Shown piece after piece: positions 35,225-43,276 of a DNA stretch of 43,728 nucleotides. Source of the DNA: Burkholderiaceae bacterium (GTDB taxonomy: Bacteria; Pseudomonadota; Gammaproteobacteria; Burkholderiales; Burkholderiaceae); contig CANFOT010000002.1 in the NCBI GenBank assembly GCA_947448625.1, positions 91,809-135,536 on the forward strand, in the 5' to 3' direction. The position numbers were made by a program, and so were the translations under genes. The stretch's first letter is position 1. Each line of letters opens with the position of its first letter. The notes under the pieces are model-generated. The model had not been told where the DNA came from and made no database searches. It saw only the letters and a program-made list of their open reading frames with translations.

Positions 35225-35863
35225 ATGACAGCTCATTTTCTAGGTTATTTCATTAGTTTTGAGGGTATCGATGGTGCAGGTAAAAGCACGCATATCGAAT
35301 CCTTCGCTAACTTGATGAGAGAGCGACACCCTGATCGAGAAGTTGTCATGACTAGAGAGCCAGGCGGTACCCAATTGGGCGAACAACTACGCGCATTATT
35401 GCTTGATGCTCCCATGAATTTAGAAACCGAGGCATTACTCATGTTTGCGGCTCGTCGTGAACATATTGCGCAAGTAATAGAACCGGCATTAATGGCTAGA
35501 AAGATTGTTATCTCTGATCGCTTTACAGATGCTAGTTTCGCTTATCAAGGCGGCGGTCGCGGCTTGAGTCTTGAGAAGTTAAACGATTTAGAGAAATGGG
35601 TTCAAGGGCGCCCAGACGGCTCGCTACTTCAACCCAACCTCACTTTTCTATTTGATTTACCTGGGTCAATTGCCGAATCTAGGAGATCAAAAGTGAGGGC
35701 GCCCGATAAGTTTGAGAAGATGGATTTAGATTTCTTTGAAAGGGTTCGCCAAGAATATCTACGTCGTGCGAAGGCAGACTCAAAACGCTTCTATCTTATA
35801 GATGCCACACGAACTCCGGAAGAAATTTGGAATGATCTTATGTTGCTGAAGATCAAGCTGTAA
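35225..35863 (+). CDS. tmk: Thymidylate kinase
   Basis: A 212-residue P-loop kinase that phosphorylates dTMP to dTDP. The P-loop [11 protein letters not shown] is near residues 12-22, the [16 protein letters not shown] segment forms the nucleotide and LID region, and TREPGGT is the dTMP site. Length is normal. The gene ends at 35863 with TAA and holB starts at the next base, so the two must be tightly coupled in translation. Confidence 0.96.
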   Translation: MTAHFLGYFISFEGIDGAGKSTHIESFANLMRERHPDREVVMTREPGGTQLGEQLRALLLDAPMNLETEALLMFAARREHIAQVIEPALMARKIVISDRFTDASFAYQGGGRGLSLEKLNDLEKWVQGRPDGSLLQPNLTFLFDLPGSIAESRRSKVRAPDKFEKMDLDFFERVRQEYLRRAKADSKRFYLIDATRTPEEIWNDLMLLKIKL

Positions 35864-37009
35864 ATGAGCGACCGGATGCTGCAAAATTCCTCCGCAAAGA
35901 AAATAGCTCCATGGCTAGAGCCTGTCTGGGACAGCATCAACTTGACTGCATTTCCCAATGCTGTTTTGATTCACGGTCAATCAGGTATTGGTAAGTTTGA
36001 GTTTTCAATTGAACTAGCTAAAGGACTCTTGTGCGAAGCATCATCGGGTGCAAAACCTTGCAATCAATGCGAGGCTTGCAGATGGTTTGATTCTGGCAAT
36101 CATCCTGACTTTATTGCGCTTGTGCCTGAAACACATCGCAAGCTTTTGCCACATGGCGATTTTAATTCTGAAGTTGACTCGCCTAAAAAATCAAAACCTA
36201 GCCAAACTGATAACGAAGGTGACGCACCTGAGAAGAAGGAAAAGAAAAGTATTTCTATTGAGGATGCCCGAAGCGCAATTGAGGGTCTTACTATCGGATC
36301 TCACCGTGGCGGCAACAGAGTGATACTGGTTTATCCACTGGAGATGCTAAGGGCGGACTCCGCCAATACCTTACTTAAGTCTCTTGAAGAGCCGCCAAAA
36401 AATACGATTTTCATTTTGCTTGCAGATCGCCTTGATCGTGTGTTGCCAACAATACGTTCTCGATGCCGCTTGTTATCCGCGCCAAGACCTGATCGCGCTA
36501 ACGGATTACATTGGTTGCGCAGCAAATTAAATACCATTTCTGACTTAAAAATAAGTGATTCCGATGTTGAGTCTATTTATGATGAGCAGGGCGGGGCACC
36601 CTATGCAGTTTTGGACTCTTTAATTGCACGTCACAATAAAGATGAAAAAGATGAGCTAACGATTGCTATCCAGGCATCGCGATATTTATTACAGGCAATG
36701 TCACAGGGGTCTCGTATCAATTGGCTAGACGCGGCCGATAAGACACAAAAGGCACGGTATTCAGTTATGTTAGCCACAATGCAGCGCTGGGCCTCAGATC
36801 TGCAAAGCTCGAAACAAATGGGCTCTCCGCGGTATTACCCCAAGCATGAGGACGCTATTCGGGTTTTAGCTCAACAGGCGCGACTACCTAAGCTGCTTCG
36901 TTTCTGGAGGTCCCTTATTCAGGCTAGACGGCATGAAAACCACCCCTTGGCCACCCGCATTCAGCTAGAAGTATTGCTTTCTCAATACCAACAGGTATTT
37001 GAAGACTAA
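35864..37009 (+). CDS. holB: DNA polymerase III subunit delta'
   Basis: A 381-residue clamp-loader subunit. The modified P-loop GQSGIGKF is at 38-45, the zinc cysteines are 57, 66, 69 and 72, and the AAA+ segments LKSLEEPP and RSRCRLL follow. A lysine- and acid-rich insertion at about 105-128 separates the zinc module from the rest and looks disordered. It works in the clamp loader with delta and tau/gamma to load the beta clamp. The upstream gene is tmk and the next is a TatD protein after 11 bases. Confidence 0.93.
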   Translation: MSDRMLQNSSAKKIAPWLEPVWDSINLTAFPNAVLIHGQSGIGKFEFSIELAKGLLCEASSGAKPCNQCEACRWFDSGNHPDFIALVPETHRKLLPHGDFNSEVDSPKKSKPSQTDNEGDAPEKKEKKSISIEDARSAIEGLTIGSHRGGNRVILVYPLEMLRADSANTLLKSLEEPPKNTIFILLADRLDRVLPTIRSRCRLLSAPRPDRANGLHWLRSKLNTISDLKISDSDVESIYDEQGGAPYAVLDSLIARHNKDEKDELTIAIQASRYLLQAMSQGSRINWLDAADKTQKARYSVMLATMQRWASDLQSSKQMGSPRYYPKHEDAIRVLAQQARLPKLLRFWRSLIQARRHENHPLATRIQLEVLLSQYQQVFED

Positions 37010-37020
37010 AATGACGAGTC

Positions 37021-37809
37021 ATGTTTATAGACTCACATTGCCATCTCGATTTCCCAGAATTTCAAACCCGTCTTCCTGAGGTTTTAGCAAATATGGCCGC
37101 CTGCAAGGTGAGTCATGCCCTTTGTGTATCTGTGGATATTCCCGACTTCCCCAAAGTGCGCAAATTAGCCGAGGATCATCCCCACTTATATGCCTCGGTT
37201 GGGGTGCATCCGGATTACGAAGATACGTTGGAGCCTAGCTTTGAATTTTTGACTGAGGAAGCCAAGCACCCCAAAATTATCGCCATAGGTGAAACTGGCC
37301 TTGATTACTATCGCATGGGTGATCGAAGCTATGAATCCATGGAGTGGCAAAGGGCGCGCTTCAGAACTCATATTCGTGCAGCCATTGCATCCAAAAAGCC
37401 GTTGATTATCCATACGCGCTCATCTTCGGTGGATACCCTCAAGATCTTAAAAGAGGAGGGTGCCGATCGCATTGGTGGGGTTATGCACTGCTTTACAGAA
37501 ACCACAGAAGTGGCCAAAGCTGCCATGGATATGGGCTTCTTTATCTCTTTTTCAGGCATTGTGACCTTCAAAAGCGCCAAGGATCTACAAGAAACCTGCA
37601 AGCAGGTTCCTTTAGACCGAATGTTGATTGAAACCGATTCACCGTATTTGGCTCCGATTCCATATCGTGGCAAGACTAATGAACCTGCCTGGGTTTCCAA
37701 GGTGGGTGAATTTATTTCCGACTTGAAAGGCATTTCTGTTGAAGCGGTGGCTGAACAGACTTCTAATAATTTTTTCCAATGTTTTCAGATAAATAGAATG
37801 ATTTCATGA
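37021..37809 (+). CDS. TatD family metal-dependent DNase/hydrolase
   Basis: A 262-residue TIM-barrel amidohydrolase-like protein. Metal ligands are seen in DSHCHLD (His6, His8), IGETGLDYYR, IIHTRSS, MHCFTE and the late ETDSPYLAP. Members of this family cut DNA ends and some RNAs. In several Burkholderiales a pilZ gene lies between holB and tatD, but here the two are only 11 bases apart. Its 3' end overlaps the ankyrin gene by four bases. Confidence 0.92.
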   Translation: MFIDSHCHLDFPEFQTRLPEVLANMAACKVSHALCVSVDIPDFPKVRKLAEDHPHLYASVGVHPDYEDTLEPSFEFLTEEAKHPKIIAIGETGLDYYRMGDRSYESMEWQRARFRTHIRAAIASKKPLIIHTRSSSVDTLKILKEEGADRIGGVMHCFTETTEVAKAAMDMGFFISFSGIVTFKSAKDLQETCKQVPLDRMLIETDSPYLAPIPYRGKTNEPAWVSKVGEFISDLKGISVEAVAEQTSNNFFQCFQINRMIS

Positions 37810-38507
37810 GAAATTCTCTTAAATTTAATTGCACTTTAATTACCTTTTTTCTGTGTTTTTCTTGCCTTGTGTCTGCACAAACTGCAGATCAAATTGCGGA
37901 CTTTACTAAAGCCGCTAAGTTTGATGATGTTTCTGAGGTTGAGTCATTAATTAAATCCGGCGTGAGTCCAAACACATTAGATCCAAAAGGCAATCCGATG
38001 TTGATTGTTGCGATCAGAGATAAATCTCTCAAGGTCGCAGATTTTCTAATTGCTGATAAAGCAACCGATGTGAATTTAGTCAACAAAAGTGGTGAGAATT
38101 CACTCATGATGGCCTCCATAGAGGGGGAATTACCTCTAGTTGAAATGCTCATCCTTAAAAGGAAGGCGGATGTCAATAAAGCTGGCTGGGCGCCTTTACA
38201 TTACGCTTGCACAACCGGAAGGCTCAGCGTTGCAGAATTTTTAGTTGCAAATGGCGCTAAAGTAAATGCTCTGAGTCCAAGTGACACTACGCCATTAATG
38301 ATGGCGGTGAGCTCTGGCAATGATCTGCTAATTAAGTTTCTATTGGATAACGGCGCTGACTTGCGTATGCGCAATCATGAGGGCTATTCGGCGATTGATG
38401 TTGCTGAGTTATTTAGTAAATCGGACATCCGTGAGGGTTTGGTTTCAAGATGGGAGAAGCTTTACAAGCAACCATATCCAGGCGGCCCTAAGAAGTTTCC
38501 TTCATAA
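37806..38507 (+). CDS. Secreted ankyrin-repeat protein
   Basis: A 233-residue protein with a signal peptide (cleavage near SAQTADQ) and four to five ankyrin repeats between about residues 35 and 205, with motifs such as GWAPLHYACTTGRLSVAEFL and DTTPLMMAVSSGNDLLIKFL. It is probably periplasmic and binds another protein. The partner is not known. The start overlaps the tatD stop by four bases, a conserved link in related bacteria. The last 30 residues are polar and end GGPKKFPS. Confidence 0.87.
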   Translation: MRNSLKFNCTLITFFLCFSCLVSAQTADQIADFTKAAKFDDVSEVESLIKSGVSPNTLDPKGNPMLIVAIRDKSLKVADFLIADKATDVNLVNKSGENSLMMASIEGELPLVEMLILKRKADVNKAGWAPLHYACTTGRLSVAEFLVANGAKVNALSPSDTTPLMMAVSSGNDLLIKFLLDNGADLRMRNHEGYSAIDVAELFSKSDIREGLVSRWEKLYKQPYPGGPKKFPS

Positions 38508-38534
38508 TTGACATGTCTAATATTTGCGCATAAT
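38508..38534 (+). promoter_or_regulatory. Possible promoter of the ion-channel gene
   Basis: A consensus -35 element TTGACA (38508-38513) is followed after 15 bases by CATAAT (38529-38534, five of six matches). The spacer is short of the ideal 17. A reversed copy of the same heptamer, ATGTCAA, lies at 38542-38548 and may be part of an operator. Confidence 0.5.
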
Positions 38535-38589
38535 CATTATTATGTCAAATAAGAAATCAGAGTGAATCTCACGCCAATCTATTTGCAAA

Positions 38590-39114
38590 ATGTATCTACT
38601 AGACCATATAACTAAACTACCCGGCTTTCATAATCTCCCCAGCTTCAATACGCTGTTTGCTGAGATAAATACGGATATGGGCAATAGTGAGATCTGGTTT
38701 GTTCTGATCTTGGCGTGCCTCATGCTAACTTTCCACGGTATTGCTGTATTAATGATTGCGGGCGCGTTCCACTGGATAGACCGAAAACTCGAAAATAAGC
38801 GCATTTATGGTGCTAATTTCGTGTCATATTTCATTGCAATATTATTAATTATCGCCAGCCATTTAGTTGAGATCGTGGCTTGGTCCTACATCTGCGTGGC
38901 CTTTCAGGTATTTCCAACCAACCCACAGACCTTTTATTTTGCTGGTGAAATGTATACAACGGTTGGATATGGTGATTACACCTTATCTGAACAATGGAGA
39001 ATTCTCCCCATCATCATTTCTTTCACTGGCATCTTTGCCGTATCAATGTCTGGTGCAGCTTTATATTCAATGATGGGTGCATTATTGGGAAGGTCAAGTC
39101 AGAGTCCCAAATAA
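38590..39114 (+). CDS. Small potassium-channel-like membrane protein
   Basis: A 174-residue membrane protein with three predicted helices (about 35-60, 77-105 and 139-163) and a re-entrant pore loop between the second and third that carries the selectivity filter TTVGYGDY. This is the K+ channel signature. There is no ligand-binding RCK domain, so gating is unknown. Ordinary two-helix channels have only one helix before the pore, so the extra N-terminal helix is notable. A promoter-like element lies 56 bases upstream, so it is probably expressed alone. Confidence 0.8.
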   Translation: MYLLDHITKLPGFHNLPSFNTLFAEINTDMGNSEIWFVLILACLMLTFHGIAVLMIAGAFHWIDRKLENKRIYGANFVSYFIAILLIIASHLVEIVAWSYICVAFQVFPTNPQTFYFAGEMYTTVGYGDYTLSEQWRILPIIISFTGIFAVSMSGAALYSMMGALLGRSSQSPK

Positions 39115-39125
39115 GCGGCTCGCTT

Positions 39126-39154
39126 CTAAAAACACAGTTTTAGTTGGATTTTTT
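39126..39154 (+). terminator. Weak terminator after the channel gene
   Basis: CTAAAA and TTTTAG pair around ACACAG, followed five bases later by TTTTTT. The stem is AT-only and short, but the T-run and position 11 bases after the stop fit a weak terminator between convergent genes. Confidence 0.35.
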
Positions 39155-39156
39155 AC

Positions 39157-40161
39157 CTAATTGATGAGTTTGGACTCTTCAATTAGACCCTTTTGCTTAA
39201 AAACTAGCTCCAAAACACGTCCATTAGCCTCTAGGGATCGAATTCTGCCAGGCAGCCAATCGAGGTCCCTGGCCAGCCAAATATCGACCTGACGCTTATA
39301 TGGATCGTTCTCGCGCTGCATGAGCGCGTAATGTCGATTAATTGACTTTCCTAGCGTGGGAATATCGGCAGACTCAAGCTCTCCATAGCTTTTAAATTGC
39401 CACATTTCCAGCGTGTTGAAGTCGACAACTGGTAGCGCACGAATGCTACCCGCCTCGTCAATTTTCTCACTCCCATTTAGAAGTGCGGCCAATTGGAACA
39501 TCAAGCTAAATCGATCTTGAGTTCCAGGAAGTAAATCAGGTGTAAATTCCGGCTTTTCAGAAAAAAACATCTTCCCTGCTCCATTTTGTTCGCGATCAAA
39601 TCGAGAATAGCGAGGGGGTTTCGATCCGCGTTGTGTCCAATAAATAGATGGCGCAATTCCATAGGCATCAACAGACCCTCTGGATTCAAATACAAATGGA
39701 CCAACAAATGGGTAAGGGATGTTGATATAGAGGCGGTAATTATTGCCGTCTGCAATCCAATCTAGTTGAGCTGTTTGATAAAGCTGACCATCGACATAAG
39801 CGTCAAAGTAATAGATGCCTGAATCAGGAAGGCGAAATGCCTGCCCAGACTGCGCTCCCAGAGCGCCCCGCTCCCCATTGCTTTGATCAGATTGTGGATC
39901 GACTGAAACCGAATTATTTATCTTCGGTACAAATTGTTTCTTTGGAGCGCTCGTTAATTGAATCTTTTTGGGCGGCTCAATTCGAAGCTCTGTATTAATA
40001 ACAAGATCTTCAGGAATGGGTGGCGCAGCACCGAAAGAGATAAATGGAAGGCCAAAAAATAAAACCAGATGCCCAAGAACTGAAAGGAAAAAAGCGGTAA
40101 GCAGAATCCACAGAGATCTTCCGCGCATGAATTGAAATAGCTTTCCAGATAAAGCAATCAA
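39157..40161 (-). CDS. DUF3108 domain protein, membrane-anchored
   Basis: A 334-residue protein with an N-terminal membrane helix at about 14-38, a proline- and lysine-rich linker (IEPPKKIQL region) and a C-terminal DUF3108 beta-rich domain from about residue 105 to 325. The domain is expected in the periplasm. The N-terminal helix plus PP-K linker gives a TonB-like look, but no TonB C-terminal domain is present. Function unknown. It is four bases after a YqiA-like esterase gene. Confidence 0.82.
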   Translation of the reverse strand: MIALSGKLFQFMRGRSLWILLTAFFLSVLGHLVLFFGLPFISFGAAPPIPEDLVINTELRIEPPKKIQLTSAPKKQFVPKINNSVSVDPQSDQSNGERGALGAQSGQAFRLPDSGIYYFDAYVDGQLYQTAQLDWIADGNNYRLYINIPYPFVGPFVFESRGSVDAYGIAPSIYWTQRGSKPPRYSRFDREQNGAGKMFFSEKPEFTPDLLPGTQDRFSLMFQLAALLNGSEKIDEAGSIRALPVVDFNTLEMWQFKSYGELESADIPTLGKSINRHYALMQRENDPYKRQVDIWLARDLDWLPGRIRSLEANGRVLELVFKQKGLIEESKLIN

Positions 40162-40165
40162 AAAA

Positions 40166-40753
40166 TTAATGCTCGATAAATTGAATCACTGCTGGCAAAT
40201 GAGTGGCATAGTCGCTAATGCCATGATCGCCGCCTTCAAGAACGAGTTGCTTGGCTCCAGGATAAAAATCCACCATTTCTCGCCAATCAAGTAGTTCATC
40301 ACCTTTTGCAGCAATTAAAAAATACCGATCCGGGTTGGTGGCGCGATCCACCTGCAGCGAACGTAATTGGTCAACATACTCAGCCTTAAAATCAAATGGC
40401 TCTTCATTATCGTAGCTGGTCATCATGCCAACATGTGGCTCTAATTCTCTCGCTGCATAAACCGCAGGATTAAGAACAATACCTTTGCACTGATATTTTT
40501 CTGCAAGGAAATTTGTATAGAAGCCACCTAAAGAGGATCCGATAATAACTATGCGATCTGCCTTGGATTGATCTATGTGCTCAATCACCATGTCGATACT
40601 CTCTTTTGGAGATGCCGGTAATTGAGGGCAATACCATTCGTAGGTGTTATCCACCGTTGAGATCGCCCTCACCGCCTCGCCTGTCATCACCGCCTTGGTG
40701 GAATTGGGGGATGAGCGAAAGCCATGCAGATAAACCAACAGTGTTTTTCTCAT
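40166..40753 (-). CDS. YqiA-like alpha/beta-hydrolase esterase
   Basis: A 195-residue alpha/beta hydrolase. The beginning LLVYLHGFRSSPNSTKA fits the family, the nucleophile is Ser74 in IIGSSLGGFY and the catalytic His lies in EGGDHGISDY. E. coli YqiA is a palmitoyl/acyl-CoA-type esterase of 193 residues. It is transcribed with the DUF3108 gene, four bases apart, and lies nine bases after glxR. Confidence 0.88.
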   Translation of the reverse strand: MRKTLLVYLHGFRSSPNSTKAVMTGEAVRAISTVDNTYEWYCPQLPASPKESIDMVIEHIDQSKADRIVIIGSSLGGFYTNFLAEKYQCKGIVLNPAVYAARELEPHVGMMTSYDNEEPFDFKAEYVDQLRSLQVDRATNPDRYFLIAAKGDELLDWREMVDFYPGAKQLVLEGGDHGISDYATHLPAVIQFIEH

Positions 40754-40762
40754 TGAAGCGCC

Positions 40763-41659
40763 TTAAGCCTTTTGACCAATTTCAAAGTTAGCCATCTTCT
40801 CTAAGGCCTTTACCATCGCAGAATGATCCCAGGCTTTACCGCCGTGCGCACTGCACGAATTTAGCAGCTCTTGGGCTGTAGCAGTATTAGGCAATGAGAC
40901 GCCTAGGGCCTTAGCACTACTTAGTGCAAGATTTAAATCTTTTTGATGCAACTCAATCCTAAAGCCTGGCTCAAAGGCTCTCTTGATCATGCGCTCCCCA
41001 TGAACCTCCAATATCTTAGAGCTAGCAAATCCACCCATTAAAGCCTCGCGAACCTTGGCGGGATCTGCACCAGCTTTAGAGGCAAACAACAGTGCCTCAG
41101 CAACAGCCTCAATGTTTAAAGCCACAATAATTTGATTGGCCACCTTGGTAATTTGACCGGCGCCATTCTCGCCCACCAAAGTAATGTTCTTGCCCATCAA
41201 TTCAAATACCGGCTCCACTTTTGCAAAAGTTGCTTTATTGCCACCAACCATAATGGTGAGCGTGGCAGCTTTGGCCCCAAGCTGTCCTCCAGAGACAGGT
41301 GCATCCAAATACTCGCACCCAAGTGCATTAATTCGGTGAGCAAACTCTTTGCTTGCGATTGGCGAAATCGAGCTCATGTCAACCACAATCTTGCCCTTAC
41401 TTAAACCAGAGGCGATACCATTTTCACCAAATAATACTTTTTCGACATCAGGAGTATCTGGGACCATCGTAATGATGATGTCCGCTTTACTTGCAACTTC
41501 TGCAGGACTGAAGCATGGTATCGCCGCGCTACTTACGAGCTCGTCTGGAATCTTGCTTCGGGTGTTGATAAACACTTCATGACCAGCCGCAATCAAATGA
41601 CCTGCCATGGGAGCACCCATAATTCCAAGGCCAACAAAACCTAGTTTCAATTTACTCAT
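40763..41659 (-). CDS. glxR: 2-hydroxy-3-oxopropionate reductase (tartronate semialdehyde reductase)
   Basis: A 298-residue beta-hydroxyacid dehydrogenase that reduces tartronate semialdehyde to glycerate with NAD(P)H. It has the Rossmann motif GFVGLGIMGAPMAGHL, the substrate-binding DAPVSGGQLGAK and the catalytic lysine in GQITKVANQ. A strong ribosome site GGATGGAG precedes the ATG. Hyi lies upstream after 59 bases, which supports GlxR over related 3-hydroxyisobutyrate dehydrogenase. Confidence 0.9.
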   Translation of the reverse strand: MSKLKLGFVGLGIMGAPMAGHLIAAGHEVFINTRSKIPDELVSSAAIPCFSPAEVASKADIIITMVPDTPDVEKVLFGENGIASGLSKGKIVVDMSSISPIASKEFAHRINALGCEYLDAPVSGGQLGAKAATLTIMVGGNKATFAKVEPVFELMGKNITLVGENGAGQITKVANQIIVALNIEAVAEALLFASKAGADPAKVREALMGGFASSKILEVHGERMIKRAFEPGFRIELHQKDLNLALSSAKALGVSLPNTATAQELLNSCSAHGGKAWDHSAMVKALEKMANFEIGQKA

Positions 41660-41718
41660 GACTCCATCCTTATTTTTTTAACTCTTAGTAACAATTACTT
41701 TAATCTTTTATGAGTCAA

Positions 41719-42501
41719 TCAAACTTGCTCGTATTGACCCATCCAACTAAGGCCAGCATCAGTGGTCTTGAGGGGCTTGTATTCGCAGCCAATATAACCT
41801 GCGTAAGCAAGGCGATCTAATAGGTTGAATAGATACTCATAATTAATTTCTCCTGTGCCGGGCTCATTTCGACCAGGATTGTCAGCCAGCTGAATATGCC
41901 CAATACGACTGAAATACTTTTGAATCGTATTGCCCAGCTCACCCTCCATGCGCTGTGCATGATAGATGTCATATTGTAAAAATGCATTATCAGCGCCGAC
42001 TGCATCCAAAATGCTAATGCCCTGCTCCGTCTTCGATAGATAAAAGCCTGGAATATCAAACGTATTAATTGGCTCAATAAGTAGTTTTAGGCCGACCTTC
42101 TTGAGTTCGTTAGCTGCATATTGGAGATTGGCCACAAAAGTGTCGCGAAGTTCATTCGGATCGGATCCTGCTGGCGCCTTGCCTGCAAGACAATTCAACT
42201 GGGGAACGCCAAGGATGGTGGCGTATTCAATCGCTTTAGCGACCCCTGAGCGGAACTCGGCAACGCGATCAGGCAAGCAGGCAATGCCTCTTTCACCAGC
42301 ATCCCAGTCACCCGCAGGCAAATTGTGCAGAATGAGCCTCAAATCATTGTTATCAAGGGCGCATTTAATCTCTTGAGCATCAAATGCATAAGGAAAGAGA
42401 AACTCCACTGCCTTGAACCCGCCAGTCTTCGCTAGCGCAAAGCGATCCAAGAAAGGGGCTTCTGTAAAAAGCATGGTCAGGTTGGCGGCAAAACGAGGCA
42501 T
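41719..42501 (-). CDS. hyi: Hydroxypyruvate isomerase
   Basis: A 260-residue TIM-barrel protein of the xylose-isomerase-like family, interconverting hydroxypyruvate and tartronate semialdehyde. Family segments are PRFAANLTMLFTE, LLIEPINTFDIPGFYLS, FLQYDIYHAQRMEG and GCEYKPL. Together with glxR it handles glyoxylate-derived carbon. The usual first gene gcl (glyoxylate carboligase) is not in this window, and the gene upstream is on the opposite strand. Confidence 0.92.
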   Translation of the reverse strand: MPRFAANLTMLFTEAPFLDRFALAKTGGFKAVEFLFPYAFDAQEIKCALDNNDLRLILHNLPAGDWDAGERGIACLPDRVAEFRSGVAKAIEYATILGVPQLNCLAGKAPAGSDPNELRDTFVANLQYAANELKKVGLKLLIEPINTFDIPGFYLSKTEQGISILDAVGADNAFLQYDIYHAQRMEGELGNTIQKYFSRIGHIQLADNPGRNEPGTGEINYEYLFNLLDRLAYAGYIGCEYKPLKTTDAGLSWMGQYEQV

Positions 42502-42634
42502 CAGATTCCTTTAATAGGATTGGCTTGAAAAGAAGTCATGTTATCAAATATGCCCATAAACTTCCTTGAGGCGTGAGTGATGGCACTTTAAGCAAAATTT
42601 GGGTTAAAAATACGCTAATATCACAATAGAAATA

Positions 42635-42646
42635 CTTAATATTAAG
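42635..42646. repeat. 12-bp perfect palindrome at the leader of the secreted protein gene
   Basis: CTTAATATTAAG is an exact palindrome ending six bases before the downstream ATG region and including part of the AAGGA ribosome site. It could be a repressor site or could fold in the leader, but short AT-rich palindromes also occur by chance. Confidence 0.3.
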
Positions 42647-42653
42647 GAAAGTT

Positions 42654-43253
42654 ATGAAAACTAAATTCGCCCCCATTACTCTCGTAGTCGCCGCTTTGTT
42701 GGCTGGACCGGCATTGGTAGTAGCTCAAACTCCTACCGCCGCAAATGCTATTGTTGTTGACGCAGCAGTGACTGACAATGTTTTCCAACTATATGAAGGT
42801 ACCGTCATCAAGGTTGATAAGAAAACGCGCAGCATATTCTTCAAAAATAATGAGGGCGAGTCTAAGTTTGTTGCTGGGCCTGAGATCAAAAACTTCGATC
42901 AAATCAAAAAAGGTGATCGCCTAAGTGTTACATATGAGCTTGCTGTAGCCATTGAATTAATCAGAACCAAGAGCGATGGCATTCGAAGTAAAGTAGAAAC
43001 CTCTTCTGAGCTAGCCTCAAAGCCTGGTGAAAAACCAACCCGCACCATTACCAACACCACAACCATCATTGCCGATATTGTCGACGTTGATCGCGCCAAG
43101 AAATTGGTATCAGTTAAGGGCCCAAGTGGAAAAGTTACCGTAGTTACAGTAAAGAACCCGCAGTTGTTGGCTGATGTAAATGTTGGCGAGCAAGTTAAGG
43201 TAATCTACTTTGATGCAATGGCTGCATCCATTACATCTCCTAAAAAGAAGTAA
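42654..43253 (+). CDS. Secreted protein with two similar beta-rich domains, unknown function
   Basis: A 199-residue protein with a signal peptide ending about residue 24 (VVAQTPT). The mature part shows two similar segments: residues about 48-103 (YEGTVIKVDKKTRSIFFKN...) and about 140-195 (IIADIVDVDRAKKLVSVKG...), each with the pattern V-x-V-D-[KR] then alternating strand residues and a KKGDRLSV/NVGEQVKV turn. This suggests an internal duplication of a small OB- or barrel-like fold. Ribosome site AAGGA is clear. I do not recognise a named family. The protease gene follows after 23 bases. Confidence 0.8.
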   Translation: MKTKFAPITLVVAALLAGPALVVAQTPTAANAIVVDAAVTDNVFQLYEGTVIKVDKKTRSIFFKNNEGESKFVAGPEIKNFDQIKKGDRLSVTYELAVAIELIRTKSDGIRSKVETSSELASKPGEKPTRTITNTTTIIADIVDVDRAKKLVSVKGPSGKVTVVTVKNPQLLADVNVGEQVKVIYFDAMAASITSPKKK

Positions 43254-43276
43254 GGTAAAAAGTATTTCGTTTCAAA

